DNA of 64,000 nt from Sporolactobacillus pectinivorans (GTDB lineage: Bacteria; Bacillota; Bacilli; Bacillales; Sporolactobacillaceae), in NCBI RefSeq assembly GCF_002802965.1, contig NZ_NXGA01000001.1, forward strand, positions 3,443,342 to 3,507,341, in the 5' to 3' direction. The notes beneath the pieces were generated by a model, which saw only the letters and a program-made list of their open reading frames with translations, ran no database searches and was not told the origin of the DNA. Shown piece by piece: positions 1 through 6,928 of the stretch. Every line of letters starts with the position of its first letter. Within the stretch, counting starts at the first letter, position 1. The translations under genes were made by a program, and so were the position numbers.

Positions 1-279
1 GACCGTTTTAATCCCTTTCCGATCACACCAGATGCGGAGTGCAATCTGCTGCGCCATCACGCCACTCGGGAAAAACACGGCAGACTCCTTGCCAAGAAAA
101 TCAGCCATTTTTTTCTGGAAATCTTCAATCAGTTTGCCATTGCCGTAAAAATCGCTTTCCGTCGCGTCATCCACCTCGCTAAAAGCTTTGTTTAATACCT
201 GAATGGTTCGCGGTCCATTGCCGCCGAGCTTATATCCCGTATTTCTGAACGCTTTTAAAAGATCATTTTCTTCACTCAC
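1..279 (-). CDS. PLP-dependent beta-eliminating lyase / threonine aldolase-like protein (N-terminal part)
   Basis: The gene runs off the left edge, so only the first 93 codons are visible. It starts with GTG at 279, preceded by an AAAGGGG ribosome binding site. The translated part contains the segment FFPSGVMAQQIALRIW, typical of the low-specificity threonine aldolase / beta-eliminating lyase fold (aspartate aminotransferase superfamily), where it lies near the PLP phosphate pocket. Such enzymes cleave beta-hydroxy amino acids to glycine and an aldehyde. The catalytic lysine lies outside the window, so the exact substrate cannot be judged. Confidence 0.75.
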   Translation of the reverse strand, partial: MSEENDLLKAFRNTGYKLGGNGPRTIQVLNKAFSEVDDATESDFYGNGKLIEDFQKKMADFLGKESAVFFPSGVMAQQIALRIWCDRKGIKTV

Positions 280-319
280 CGCGATCGTTCCCCTTTCTTC
301 ATCTATTCAGCTCTCAGGT

Positions 320-685
320 TCAGCTCTCAGGATAAATGATTTCTTCCCGCACTTTTTTGCTCAATCTGTTCAGCACGATACTGTGTGCCTGATCCAGCAT
401 GCCTTTCAGCACACTCTCTGGCACATCTCCTTCAAGGTAGAGAGAATTCCAGTGGACTTTATTCATATGATAGCCCGGTATAATATCGGGATACTCCTCT
501 CTGAGCTGCGCGCCTGTCGACGGAGCCAGTTTCACGGTAATAATCGGACGTCCGTTTTTATCCCCGCCCATCATCGCAAATATTTTGCCCCGAATCATAT
601 AGCGGGTGGCTTGCCACTCCACCTTATAATCCTGCTCCACTCCTTTTTTTGAAAGGCAGTATTCATCAATCCATTCGTATTTCAT
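320..685 (-). CDS. MmcQ/YjbR family protein
   Basis: A 121-residue protein of the MmcQ/YjbR (DUF419, CyaY-like fold) family. Visible family features are the central basic and glycine-rich strand FAMMGGDKNGRPIITVKL, and the C-terminal part with HMNKVHWNSLYL followed by the helix carrying the DQAHSIVLNRLSKK stretch. Members are small cytoplasmic proteins, some reported to bind DNA; the cellular role is not established. It lies just upstream of the PLP lyase gene on the same strand, about 40 bases away, so the two may be co-transcribed. Confidence 0.8.
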   Translation of the reverse strand: MKYEWIDEYCLSKKGVEQDYKVEWQATRYMIRGKIFAMMGGDKNGRPIITVKLAPSTGAQLREEYPDIIPGYHMNKVHWNSLYLEGDVPESVLKGMLDQAHSIVLNRLSKKVREEIIYPES

Positions 686-747
686 TTACCGGTTCCTTCT
701 TTCTGTTCAGTTTGCCGGGCCTGTGTCAGGGGAAGCCAGAAAGGAGA

Positions 748-1497
748 TTATGGTGCCCCATCAAACAAATAATGAAGCATTTTACCCGGATTTTCCAGGA
801 AGCTCCGGGTAACCATGTAATGTTCCGTTTCCTCATAGGGTGTTCTTTTCAGACCCTGATCGGATAAAATAAAAATATCCGCGTCCGGGTAGGCCATCAG
901 AAGCGGAGAATGTGTAGCAATAATAAACTGGGAATCCTGTTCCACCAGTTCATGGATACGTACCATCATAGTCAGCTGCCTGGACGGTGAAAGTGCCGCC
1001 TCCGGTTCATCCAGTATGTATACACCATGCCCGCGGAACCGATTGAGCATCAGCGCGAGAAAGCTCTCCCCATGGGACTGCTCATGCAGCGATTTACCCC
1101 CATAACCTTTCAAAAAAGCCGCGCCACCGACCTCCTTCGCCAACTCATCAATATTTGATGCCACGTTATAAAAACTCTCAGCACGCAGAAAAAAACCGTC
1201 ACTCGGATAATCACTGCCCCTGACGATTCTTATGGAACGATACAGCTCGGAATAGCTATCATTGATTGAAAAGTTGAAGTTCTTTGAGCCGCCCTCCGGA
1301 TTAAATCCCCAGCAGACAGCCAAAGCTTCAAGAAGCGTTGATTTTCCCGTACCGTTTTCACCGACGAAGAACGTGACCTTCTTTCGAAATTCAAATTCAT
1401 CAAGATGCTGCAATATCTGAAGGCTGGATAAATAGCTGTCCGTATAAGTCGTGTCGGAGTGATCAATCGAGAAGTTGCGGATGAATAAATGATTCAT
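748..1497 (-). CDS. AAA/ABC-type ATPase (COG3910-like)
   Basis: A 249-residue predicted ATPase. The N-terminal half carries a Walker A motif GENGTGKST at about residue 45-53, and the C-terminal half an ABC-like signature (SHGESFL), a Walker B YILDEPEAALS and a switch histidine in IIATHSPLL. This layout matches the stand-alone COG3910 ATPases related to the RecF/SMC head domain, which are short and lack a coiled coil. Function in the cell is unknown. There is no obvious partner gene, and neighbours look metabolic, so a defence role is not indicated here. Confidence 0.8.
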   Translation of the reverse strand: MNHLFIRNFSIDHSDTTYTDSYLSSLQILQHLDEFEFRKKVTFFVGENGTGKSTLLEALAVCWGFNPEGGSKNFNFSINDSYSELYRSIRIVRGSDYPSDGFFLRAESFYNVASNIDELAKEVGGAAFLKGYGGKSLHEQSHGESFLALMLNRFRGHGVYILDEPEAALSPSRQLTMMVRIHELVEQDSQFIIATHSPLLMAYPDADIFILSDQGLKRTPYEETEHYMVTRSFLENPGKMLHYLFDGAP

Positions 1498-1585
1498 AAT
1501 AACGATCAGCTCCCGATGCTGAAATGGAAATGAAGATTTTTTATCGCCATATTCATAGCCTTTTTCATGTAAGCAACCGCAACTG

Positions 1586-2464
1586 TCATCGAAACTTTAC
1601 TTTCCCGTCATAGGACGTGATCACGCCATACAAATCCGGCCGCCGGTCACGGAAAATGCCCCACTCAAATCTCTGGGTCTGAAGCTGATCCAGATCGAAT
1701 TCAGCGGTCAGCACGGTTTCGCTTGTTCTGTCCGCCTCGACTATTTTGCTGCCCTGCGGACCGGCGATAAACGATGAGCCGTAAAATGTGATTTTGGAGT
1801 CTTCATCAGTCTCTGTGCCGATCCTGTTTGACGCAATCACGGGCATGAGATTAGCCGCCGCATGGCCAAGCATGCATGCCTGCCAGTGATCTTTTGAATC
1901 AATCGACGCATCGTACGGTTCGGAGCCGATTGCCGTCGGATAGAAAAGCAGTTCGGCACCCATCAGCGCCATGCATCTCGCCGATTCCGGAAACCATTGA
2001 TCCCAGCAGATGCCCGCGCCGATTTTCCCATACCGGGTTTGCCAGACTTTAAATCCGGTATCTCCGGGATTGAAATAAAACTTTTCTTCATAGCCCGGCC
2101 CGTCCGGAATATGGCTTTTCCGATATGTTCCAAGCACTGTTCCGTCCGCATCAATCATGGCCAATGCATTATAGAGCGCGTTGTTTTTCTTTTCATAAAA
2201 ACTGAGTGGAAGAACGACCCGAAGCTCCCGGGCGATCCGGCTGAAGTGATTCACTGCCCGGTTTTTTTCCAATTCCTCCGCCAGCGCATAATAATCAACC
2301 TTTTCCTTTTGGCAAAAATAAGGAGTCTCAAATAATTCCTGAAGTAAAATGACTTGAGCACCCTTTTTGGCGGCTGCACGTACAAGCGACTCGGCTTTAG
2401 CGATATTTTCATCAAGCGTCCAAGAACAACTCATCTGCGTAGCCGCCACTTTAACTTTTCTCAT
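1586..2464 (-). CDS. aguB: N-carbamoylputrescine amidase
   Basis: A 292-residue nitrilase-superfamily enzyme that hydrolyses N-carbamoylputrescine to putrescine, CO2 and ammonia, the last step of the agmatine route to putrescine. The Glu-Lys-Cys catalytic triad is visible as LLQELFETPYF (Glu), YRKSHIPDGPGY (Lys) and GAGICWDQWFPE (Cys). Length and motifs match AguB of plants and bacteria closely. It overlaps the preceding agmatine deiminase gene by four bases (ATGA), which indicates translational coupling and supports the assignment. Confidence 0.93.
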   Translation of the reverse strand: MRKVKVAATQMSCSWTLDENIAKAESLVRAAAKKGAQVILLQELFETPYFCQKEKVDYYALAEELEKNRAVNHFSRIARELRVVLPLSFYEKKNNALYNALAMIDADGTVLGTYRKSHIPDGPGYEEKFYFNPGDTGFKVWQTRYGKIGAGICWDQWFPESARCMALMGAELLFYPTAIGSEPYDASIDSKDHWQACMLGHAAANLMPVIASNRIGTETDEDSKITFYGSSFIAGPQGSKIVEADRTSETVLTAEFDLDQLQTQRFEWGIFRDRRPDLYGVITSYDGKVKFR

Positions 2465-3504
2465 GTGTGTCCACCTCTTTGTACGGCCGGCATCTGCTGT
2501 GTTGAGCAGTGTATATTGCCGCCTTCTTTAATGATCGCCATACCGTCTATGGTCTTGATCCTGCGATCCGGAAATGCCCGGCTCAGAATTTTTTCTGCCT
2601 CATGATCTGTCTTTTCGGCCTCTCTGCCAAAGACCGGGAGAATAACTCCATCGTTGCAGAGATAAAAATTCAAATAACTCAGTGTCAGTCTGCTGTCCTG
2701 AAATTTTCTTTCAGGAGGCTGAGGAATTGGGATTACTTCTATTTTTCGTCCGGCCGCATCCGTCTCCTGTTCCAGTATCCCGAGATTTTCACGGGTAATC
2801 GCACAATTATCATCGCACGGATCATCACAAACCTGGATGAGCACTTTCCCGGGAGCGGCAAAACAGGCGATATTGTCCACATGGCCATCTGTTTCATCCC
2901 CACTCAGACCGTTTTTCAACCAGATCACTTTTTGTATATTTAGAAATTTTTTGAGTTCGTTCTCAATCCGCTCACGGTCAAGCTGCGGATTACGGTTTGG
3001 ATTGAGCAGGCATTGCTCTGTCGTAAGCAGTGTTCCTGCTCCGTCGACGTGAATCGATCCACCCTCAAGTACGAGCGGTGAATCAAACTGGCGTACGTGA
3101 AAATGTTCCAGTACGGCTGCAGCGACCCGATCGTCCAGATCCCATGGTCTGTATTTTTCCCCCCAGGCATTGAACCGCCAGTTGATCCCCGACCGGCTCC
3201 CTTTACTGTCAATCAGAAAAGTCGGACCGTTGTCACGGATCCAGGAGTCATCGTGCGGAATCGGAAGCACCGTGATATCCGAACAGCTGAACAAATCCTC
3301 GACCTGCTCCGCTTCGTTTGGATTAACAATAATCGTGACCGGCTCAAATTCAGCCACTGCACGCGCAAAATTGGCATAACCACTGCAGACGCGCTCATAA
3401 TTTTCGGGATAACACATGGACTCGCGAACCGGCCATGAAATGAATGTGCGCTCATGCACCTCCCACTCTGCCGGCATCCGGAAGCCAAATTCTGCTGGAT
3501 ACAT
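2461..3504 (-). CDS. aguA: Agmatine deiminase
   Basis: A 347-residue member of the peptidyl-arginine-deiminase-like (guanidino-modifying) family. It converts agmatine to N-carbamoylputrescine and ammonia. The start MYPAEFGFRMPAEWE with the HERTFISWP motif, the catalytic HVDN in GDETDGHVDNIA, and the C-terminal nucleophile in GGNIHCSTQQMP are all present. The ribosome binding site GAGGT lies about ten bases before the ATG. With aguB it forms a two-gene putrescine biosynthesis operon; no antiporter or carbamate kinase gene accompanies it, so a biosynthetic rather than energy-yielding use is more likely. Confidence 0.93.
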   Translation of the reverse strand: MYPAEFGFRMPAEWEVHERTFISWPVRESMCYPENYERVCSGYANFARAVAEFEPVTIIVNPNEAEQVEDLFSCSDITVLPIPHDDSWIRDNGPTFLIDSKGSRSGINWRFNAWGEKYRPWDLDDRVAAAVLEHFHVRQFDSPLVLEGGSIHVDGAGTLLTTEQCLLNPNRNPQLDRERIENELKKFLNIQKVIWLKNGLSGDETDGHVDNIACFAAPGKVLIQVCDDPCDDNCAITRENLGILEQETDAAGRKIEVIPIPQPPERKFQDSRLTLSYLNFYLCNDGVILPVFGREAEKTDHEAEKILSRAFPDRRIKTIDGMAIIKEGGNIHCSTQQMPAVQRGGHT

Positions 3505-3935
3505 CGTATTGTTTACCTCACATTTTTCTTATTATGTTTATTTGACTTACTTCGCTGATCCATAAAGGATACTAATCGCCCACATTTAGTAAAAAAATTG
3601 CTCAATGACCGTGTTAACCGATTACACGGATTACCTGAACCTCCGTAATCGACTCTAACGTGTATGTTACCATAAAAATATTGGTGTAAAAACGCTGAAA
3701 CTCGGTTTATTCCACCGGGGTGATTTTATTCCGGTGCTCTTTTGGCTTTGGATGCAGATCCCTTGCCAAAAATGCGATCTCTTAGCCCATGTTTCTTCTT
3801 GCATAGCGGAAGCAAACTGTACAACAGTTAATTAAAATCGAATTGAGACAGAAGAAGGACTGAACCGGACAATAAAGGTTTGGAATCAGACATAATCTCG
3901 GTGCGAATCGGAACAAGTAACACAGAAAAAGATTT
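3505..3935. other. Intergenic region upstream of aguA
   Basis: About 430 bases without a convincing gene. It must contain the aguA promoter on the minus strand. I see interrupted inverted repeats around 3619-3651 (CGATTAC and GTAATCG) and a CACCGG/CCGGTG pair around 3714-3737, neither followed by a clear T-run. No small reading frame with a good ribosome binding site was found. Confidence 0.4.
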
Positions 3936-4337
3936 CTACCTCTCATCTACATCCCATATCCCGCTCTTTAATACCTCTTTGAATTCGGGATTTGCTCTAA
4001 GCACACCAAAAGCCTTAACAGATTTAATGGCTTTAAGTGCCAGCTCACTGTCAATGTCATCGCTGAAAATCAGCAACCCCACATTTGTGATCTTCAGCTT
4101 TTTGCTCTCCGCCACAGCTTTTTCAAGAGTTCTTCTATTGAAGTACGCTACACCGATCGTAAAAGACGATTGGGTGACTACTTGATCAATATCTCTGGCA
4201 TGGACAGAGATCTGATTTCGGATCGCAGTCTTTATAAAATCCGTCCTGTTAGAATAGAAACCCTGATCAATCAGCAAATCCATTTTCCCCAAATCAACAA
4301 CATTCATATTAACGGTTATCTTTTCTGTATCAGCCAT
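3936..4337 (-). CDS. CopG/ribbon-helix-helix family regulator
   Basis: A 133-residue protein. Residues 5-45 (ITVNMNVVDLGKMDLLIDQG then FYSNRTDFIKTAIRNQI) have the strand plus two helices of a ribbon-helix-helix DNA-binding domain, including the N-terminal beta strand that contacts DNA. The remaining 85 residues form a conserved extension of unknown function. The family is common in Lactobacillales and Bacillales as single genes without a toxin partner. The upstream DNA contains an 11-bp inverted repeat next to the promoter, suggesting autoregulation. Confidence 0.75.
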   Translation of the reverse strand: MADTEKITVNMNVVDLGKMDLLIDQGFYSNRTDFIKTAIRNQISVHARDIDQVVTQSSFTIGVAYFNRRTLEKAVAESKKLKITNVGLLIFSDDIDSELALKAIKSVKAFGVLRANPEFKEVLKSGIWDVDER

Positions 4338-4371
4338 TCACTCACCATCTCCCAACCATCTGTTTCAGGTC

Positions 4372-4411
4372 ATTATAGCAGCATCTTCACCATCCGTACA
4401 GATGGTGAAGA
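4372..4411 (-). promoter_or_regulatory. Promoter and operator of the CopG-like gene
   Basis: On the minus strand a TATAAT box occupies 4377-4372. Just upstream lies a perfect 11-bp inverted repeat TCTTCACCATC/GATGGTGAAGA at 4384-4394 and 4401-4411, which would overlap the -35 region. Further GATGG copies lie between the -10 box and the start codon. Ribbon-helix-helix proteins bind such short repeated sites, so this is a likely autoregulatory operator. No T-run follows the hairpin in either direction, which argues against a terminator. Confidence 0.6.
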
Positions 4412-4470
4412 AAATCTATATGGATGCTATCTGGTAAACTTCATCTATTGAAATCCCGTTCCAGCCAAAT

Positions 4471-4480
4471 ATGGTATAAT
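4471..4480 (+). promoter_or_regulatory. Putative extended -10 promoter for the TM2 gene
   Basis: The sequence ATGGTATAAT contains a perfect TATAAT at 4475-4480 with the TG element of an extended -10 promoter. A TTGAAA at 4448-4453 is too far (21 bases) to be an ideal -35. If used, the transcript would carry a leader of nearly 200 bases containing the duplicated 30-bp element. Confidence 0.5.
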
Positions 4481-4577
4481 TAGAAAAAAATGGCTCCACT
4501 AATTCCCGATTTTCAAGGTGCCTCTTTTATACAGCACAAGGGAGTTCAACGAGTGACTTGTATCTCCATGCATTCAC

Positions 4578-4672
4578 TCTTATGCAATGACATTAATATT
4601 ATTGTCTCTTTTCGATCCAATACGGCGACCTCACGCCTGCTTTCTTATGCAATGACATTAATATTATTGTCT
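4578..4672. repeat. 30-bp perfect direct repeat around a 35-bp unique segment
   Basis: Two identical 30-bp copies (4578-4607 and 4643-4672, both beginning TCTTATGCAATG) are separated by 35 bp of unrelated, more GC-rich sequence (4608-4642). The unit length is 65 bp. The right copy abuts the ribosome binding site of the TM2 gene. The size and arrangement equal one repeat-spacer-repeat unit of a CRISPR array, but there are only two repeats and no cas gene in the window. A second insertion of the same geometry exists at 48770-48863. Confidence 0.85.
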
Positions 4673-4680
4673 GGGAAGTT

Positions 4681-4992
4681 ATGATGATCCATTTGAATTT
4701 GTCAAATGAAGAACAGCTGCTCGTGAACAGTGAATCAGAGAAGCGTGGCAAAAATATTGTCGTTGCTTATCTGCTCTGTATCTTCTTGGGTGACCTGGGC
4801 ATTCATCGTTTTTATCTTGGGCGCAAAGGTTCAGCCATTGCTCAACTCATTCTGACAATTACCGTTATGGGCCTTATTGTTTCCGTTGTCTGGAAAATTG
4901 TCGATCTCTTTCTGATTCCTGAAATCATCCATGAAAATAACGATCAACTTGAAGAACAGATTGTGCAAGAAGTGATCAGTAAAAGATCATGA
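4681..4992 (+). CDS. TM2 domain-containing membrane protein
   Basis: A 103-residue protein with the TM2 domain: a basic segment KRGKNIVVAYLLCIFLGDLG, the family signature GIHRFYLGRKGSAIAQL, and a second hydrophobic segment ILTITVMGLIVSVVWKIVDLFLI. These are two membrane helices joined by the conserved DRFYLG-like turn. The GGAAG before the tandem ATG ATG is the ribosome binding site. The function of bacterial TM2 proteins is not settled. A strong intrinsic terminator follows directly, so the gene is monocistronic. Confidence 0.85.
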   Translation: MMIHLNLSNEEQLLVNSESEKRGKNIVVAYLLCIFLGDLGIHRFYLGRKGSAIAQLILTITVMGLIVSVVWKIVDLFLIPEIIHENNDQLEEQIVQEVISKRS

Positions 4993-5007
4993 TTATTGCA
5001 TTTTTAT

Positions 5008-5027
5008 ACCGCTGCGGCGGTTTTTTT
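5008..5027 (+). terminator. Intrinsic terminator of the TM2 gene
   Basis: Stem ACCGC/GCGGT with loop TGCG followed by a run of seven T, starting 16 bases after the TM2 stop codon. Confidence 0.85.
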
Positions 5028-5085
5028 AGTTTTGCCCGTCAATTTCCGGAAATCAACTTATTTTCCGCATCATTCAGATGCAAAT

Positions 5086-5613
5086 TTATTTCAAATAGTC
5101 TTTTATGATTTGCCAGACCGCCAGTTTTTCACCAAATGTTTTCGAATATCTGCCCGGAGTCGGACTGGTCGAAGGTAAGCAAACCAAATCCCGATTACCT
5201 ATTGGGATTGTTTTAAAATATTTCCGGAATACCGCAAAAGATTTCGTGCCGTTAAAGGCAATCAGACGGACCTCCGGATACTCCTGTAAAAGGCCGAAAA
5301 TCTTATTTGGTTCCTCATCTCGGATTGCCGAATCCAGGCTCCCTTCCCTCGTACACTGATGAATCGTATCCCAAAGTGCAATCCGTTGACGCTTAAGAAA
5401 AGCGCATTTATCGTCATAATCAATAAACTCCGCCTCTCTGCCAAGGAGAGTGCGCATGATTCGCCAGAACTGATTTCGCGGGTTCGCATAATACTGCTGT
5501 TTCACTAAAGAAATGTGGCCGGGCATCGAACCTAAAATAAGGACACGGGCGCCTGCCCCGATAATGGGTTTCATAGAAAAATGAAGCTTTGATTTGTTCC
5601 CCAATGGATTCAT
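5086..5613 (-). CDS. DNA-deoxyinosine (hypoxanthine-DNA) glycosylase
   Basis: A 175-residue protein of the uracil-DNA glycosylase superfamily, family 6 (HDG). It would excise hypoxanthine arising from adenine deamination. The family-specific N-terminal motif LILGSMPGHISL, the NPRNQFW segment with the catalytic-region Asn, and the C-terminal LPSTSPTPGRYS are visible. Length is typical. The start at 5613 has a GGGG only two bases upstream, so the true start is not certain. It stands alone between the TM2 terminator and the divergent VanW gene. Confidence 0.85.
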   Translation of the reverse strand: MNPLGNKSKLHFSMKPIIGAGARVLILGSMPGHISLVKQQYYANPRNQFWRIMRTLLGREAEFIDYDDKCAFLKRQRIALWDTIHQCTREGSLDSAIRDEEPNKIFGLLQEYPEVRLIAFNGTKSFAVFRKYFKTIPIGNRDLVCLPSTSPTPGRYSKTFGEKLAVWQIIKDYLK

Positions 5614-5892
5614 TCCCCGCTTTTTTCTTACAATCTCATGTCTTTTCTTATTATCTTCGGAAATTTGGTATGAAACAAGAAATTGATTGACGGAAAAAGG
5701 CGTGCCAGATCAACTTCCGCCTGAAAACTGGCTTCAGCAAGTGCATTTGATCCTGTTTTGAACTGAAAGTCCGATCAATTAGCCTTTATCAATCCAATCT
5801 TCAAAATCTCAGACATAATCAACCCACTCAATAAAAGTAGTGCTAAGGGAGAAAAAATTGCCCATACTAAAAACCTGGAGGTGTGACGATTG

Positions 5893-6813
5893 ATGATTCA
5901 ATGGATAATGGCCGGATTTATACTGCTTGCCCAGCCCGCCACCCTTCCGGACAGCCTGACCATAACCGAACAGGGACACGTGGTGACACAAGTCAACCGT
6001 AAGGATTTTACAACATTCTTCCCCGGTACCCCAATGATTGACAGCAGAAAATATCAGCAGTTTATCTGCACCCTTGACCGGAAAATTGATCAGTCCCCGG
6101 TAAATGCCCGGATCGACGACCAGGGAACCATCATTCCTGGAAGAAAAGGCCGCAGACTACACAGACAGGCATTCAGAGATCAGTTCAACAGCTACTTTTT
6201 CGGCCGTGGCGCAGCCGAAATTGAAGTACCTGTCCTTGAGACTTATCCTAAAGTCGACAGCGAGCTGCTCGCCCATATCCGGGTGCGGCAGATCAGCCAT
6301 TATGCCACTTCTTTTAATCCCGGCAATAAAAGCCGTTCACATAATATCGCTCTTGCAGTCCGGTCGATTGACAACTACGTGGTCTTTCCAAATGAGACGT
6401 TCTCGTTCAATCGGGTCGTGGGAAGGAGGACAACCCAAAAAGGGTATCTGCCTGCCCCCATTATCGTCAAAGGTGAGTACTCTGAGGGCGTAGGTGGCGG
6501 CATCTGTCAGGTTTCATCCACCCTTTTCAATGCGGCCGACAGTGCAGGACTGCGCATCATCCAGCGCTATTCCCACAGCAAGCGTGTCGCCTACGTTCCG
6601 CCCGGACGTGACGCCACTGTCAGCTGGTACGGTCCCGACTTCCGTTTTCAGAACAAATATAACCAACCGGTTCTGATCCGCGCAAAGACATACGGCGGGA
6701 GCATCCTTTTTACACTGTACTCTTCTGATGTGATTAATGTCAGACCCAGGAAAGTTCCCAACACCTCAGAAGTTCAGCCAGATGAAATGCAAGCGGCTCA
6801 TTCGAATACATGA
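5893..6813 (+). CDS. VanW family protein
   Basis: A protein of about 306 residues with an N-terminal hydrophobic segment (residues 1-20, probably a signal or anchor), a YoaR-like middle part and a C-terminal VanW domain with the hallmark segments NETFSFNRVVG, GGGICQVSSTLFNAA and the HSKRVAYVPPGRDATVSW stretch. VanW proteins are cell-envelope proteins named after a vancomycin-resistance cluster member; their function is unknown, and no van genes are present. GGAGGTGT at 5877-5884 sits 8 bases before the ATG at 5893; a TTG at 5890 is a less likely start. Confidence 0.88.
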   Translation: MIQWIMAGFILLAQPATLPDSLTITEQGHVVTQVNRKDFTTFFPGTPMIDSRKYQQFICTLDRKIDQSPVNARIDDQGTIIPGRKGRRLHRQAFRDQFNSYFFGRGAAEIEVPVLETYPKVDSELLAHIRVRQISHYATSFNPGNKSRSHNIALAVRSIDNYVVFPNETFSFNRVVGRRTTQKGYLPAPIIVKGEYSEGVGGGICQVSSTLFNAADSAGLRIIQRYSHSKRVAYVPPGRDATVSWYGPDFRFQNKYNQPVLIRAKTYGGSILFTLYSSDVINVRPRKVPNTSEVQPDEMQAAHSNT

Positions 6814-6928
6814 AGAACCATGTGACCAGCCACAAGATACGCAAAACCAACTTTCAACAGCTATAAATGCTGCATCAAAAAAGACATCCTCCATCCAGGT
6901 TTGGAACGGAAAATGTCTCTTGATCAGA

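Noticed and set aside
3619..3651. An operator or terminator upstream of aguA
   Set aside because: The CGATTAC/GTAATCG pair is short and interrupted, with no T-run and no clear promoter alignment.
4578..4672. A functional CRISPR array
   Set aside because: Only two repeats, no cas genes, and no leader or further degenerate repeats on either side. Treated as a repeat-spacer-like insertion instead.
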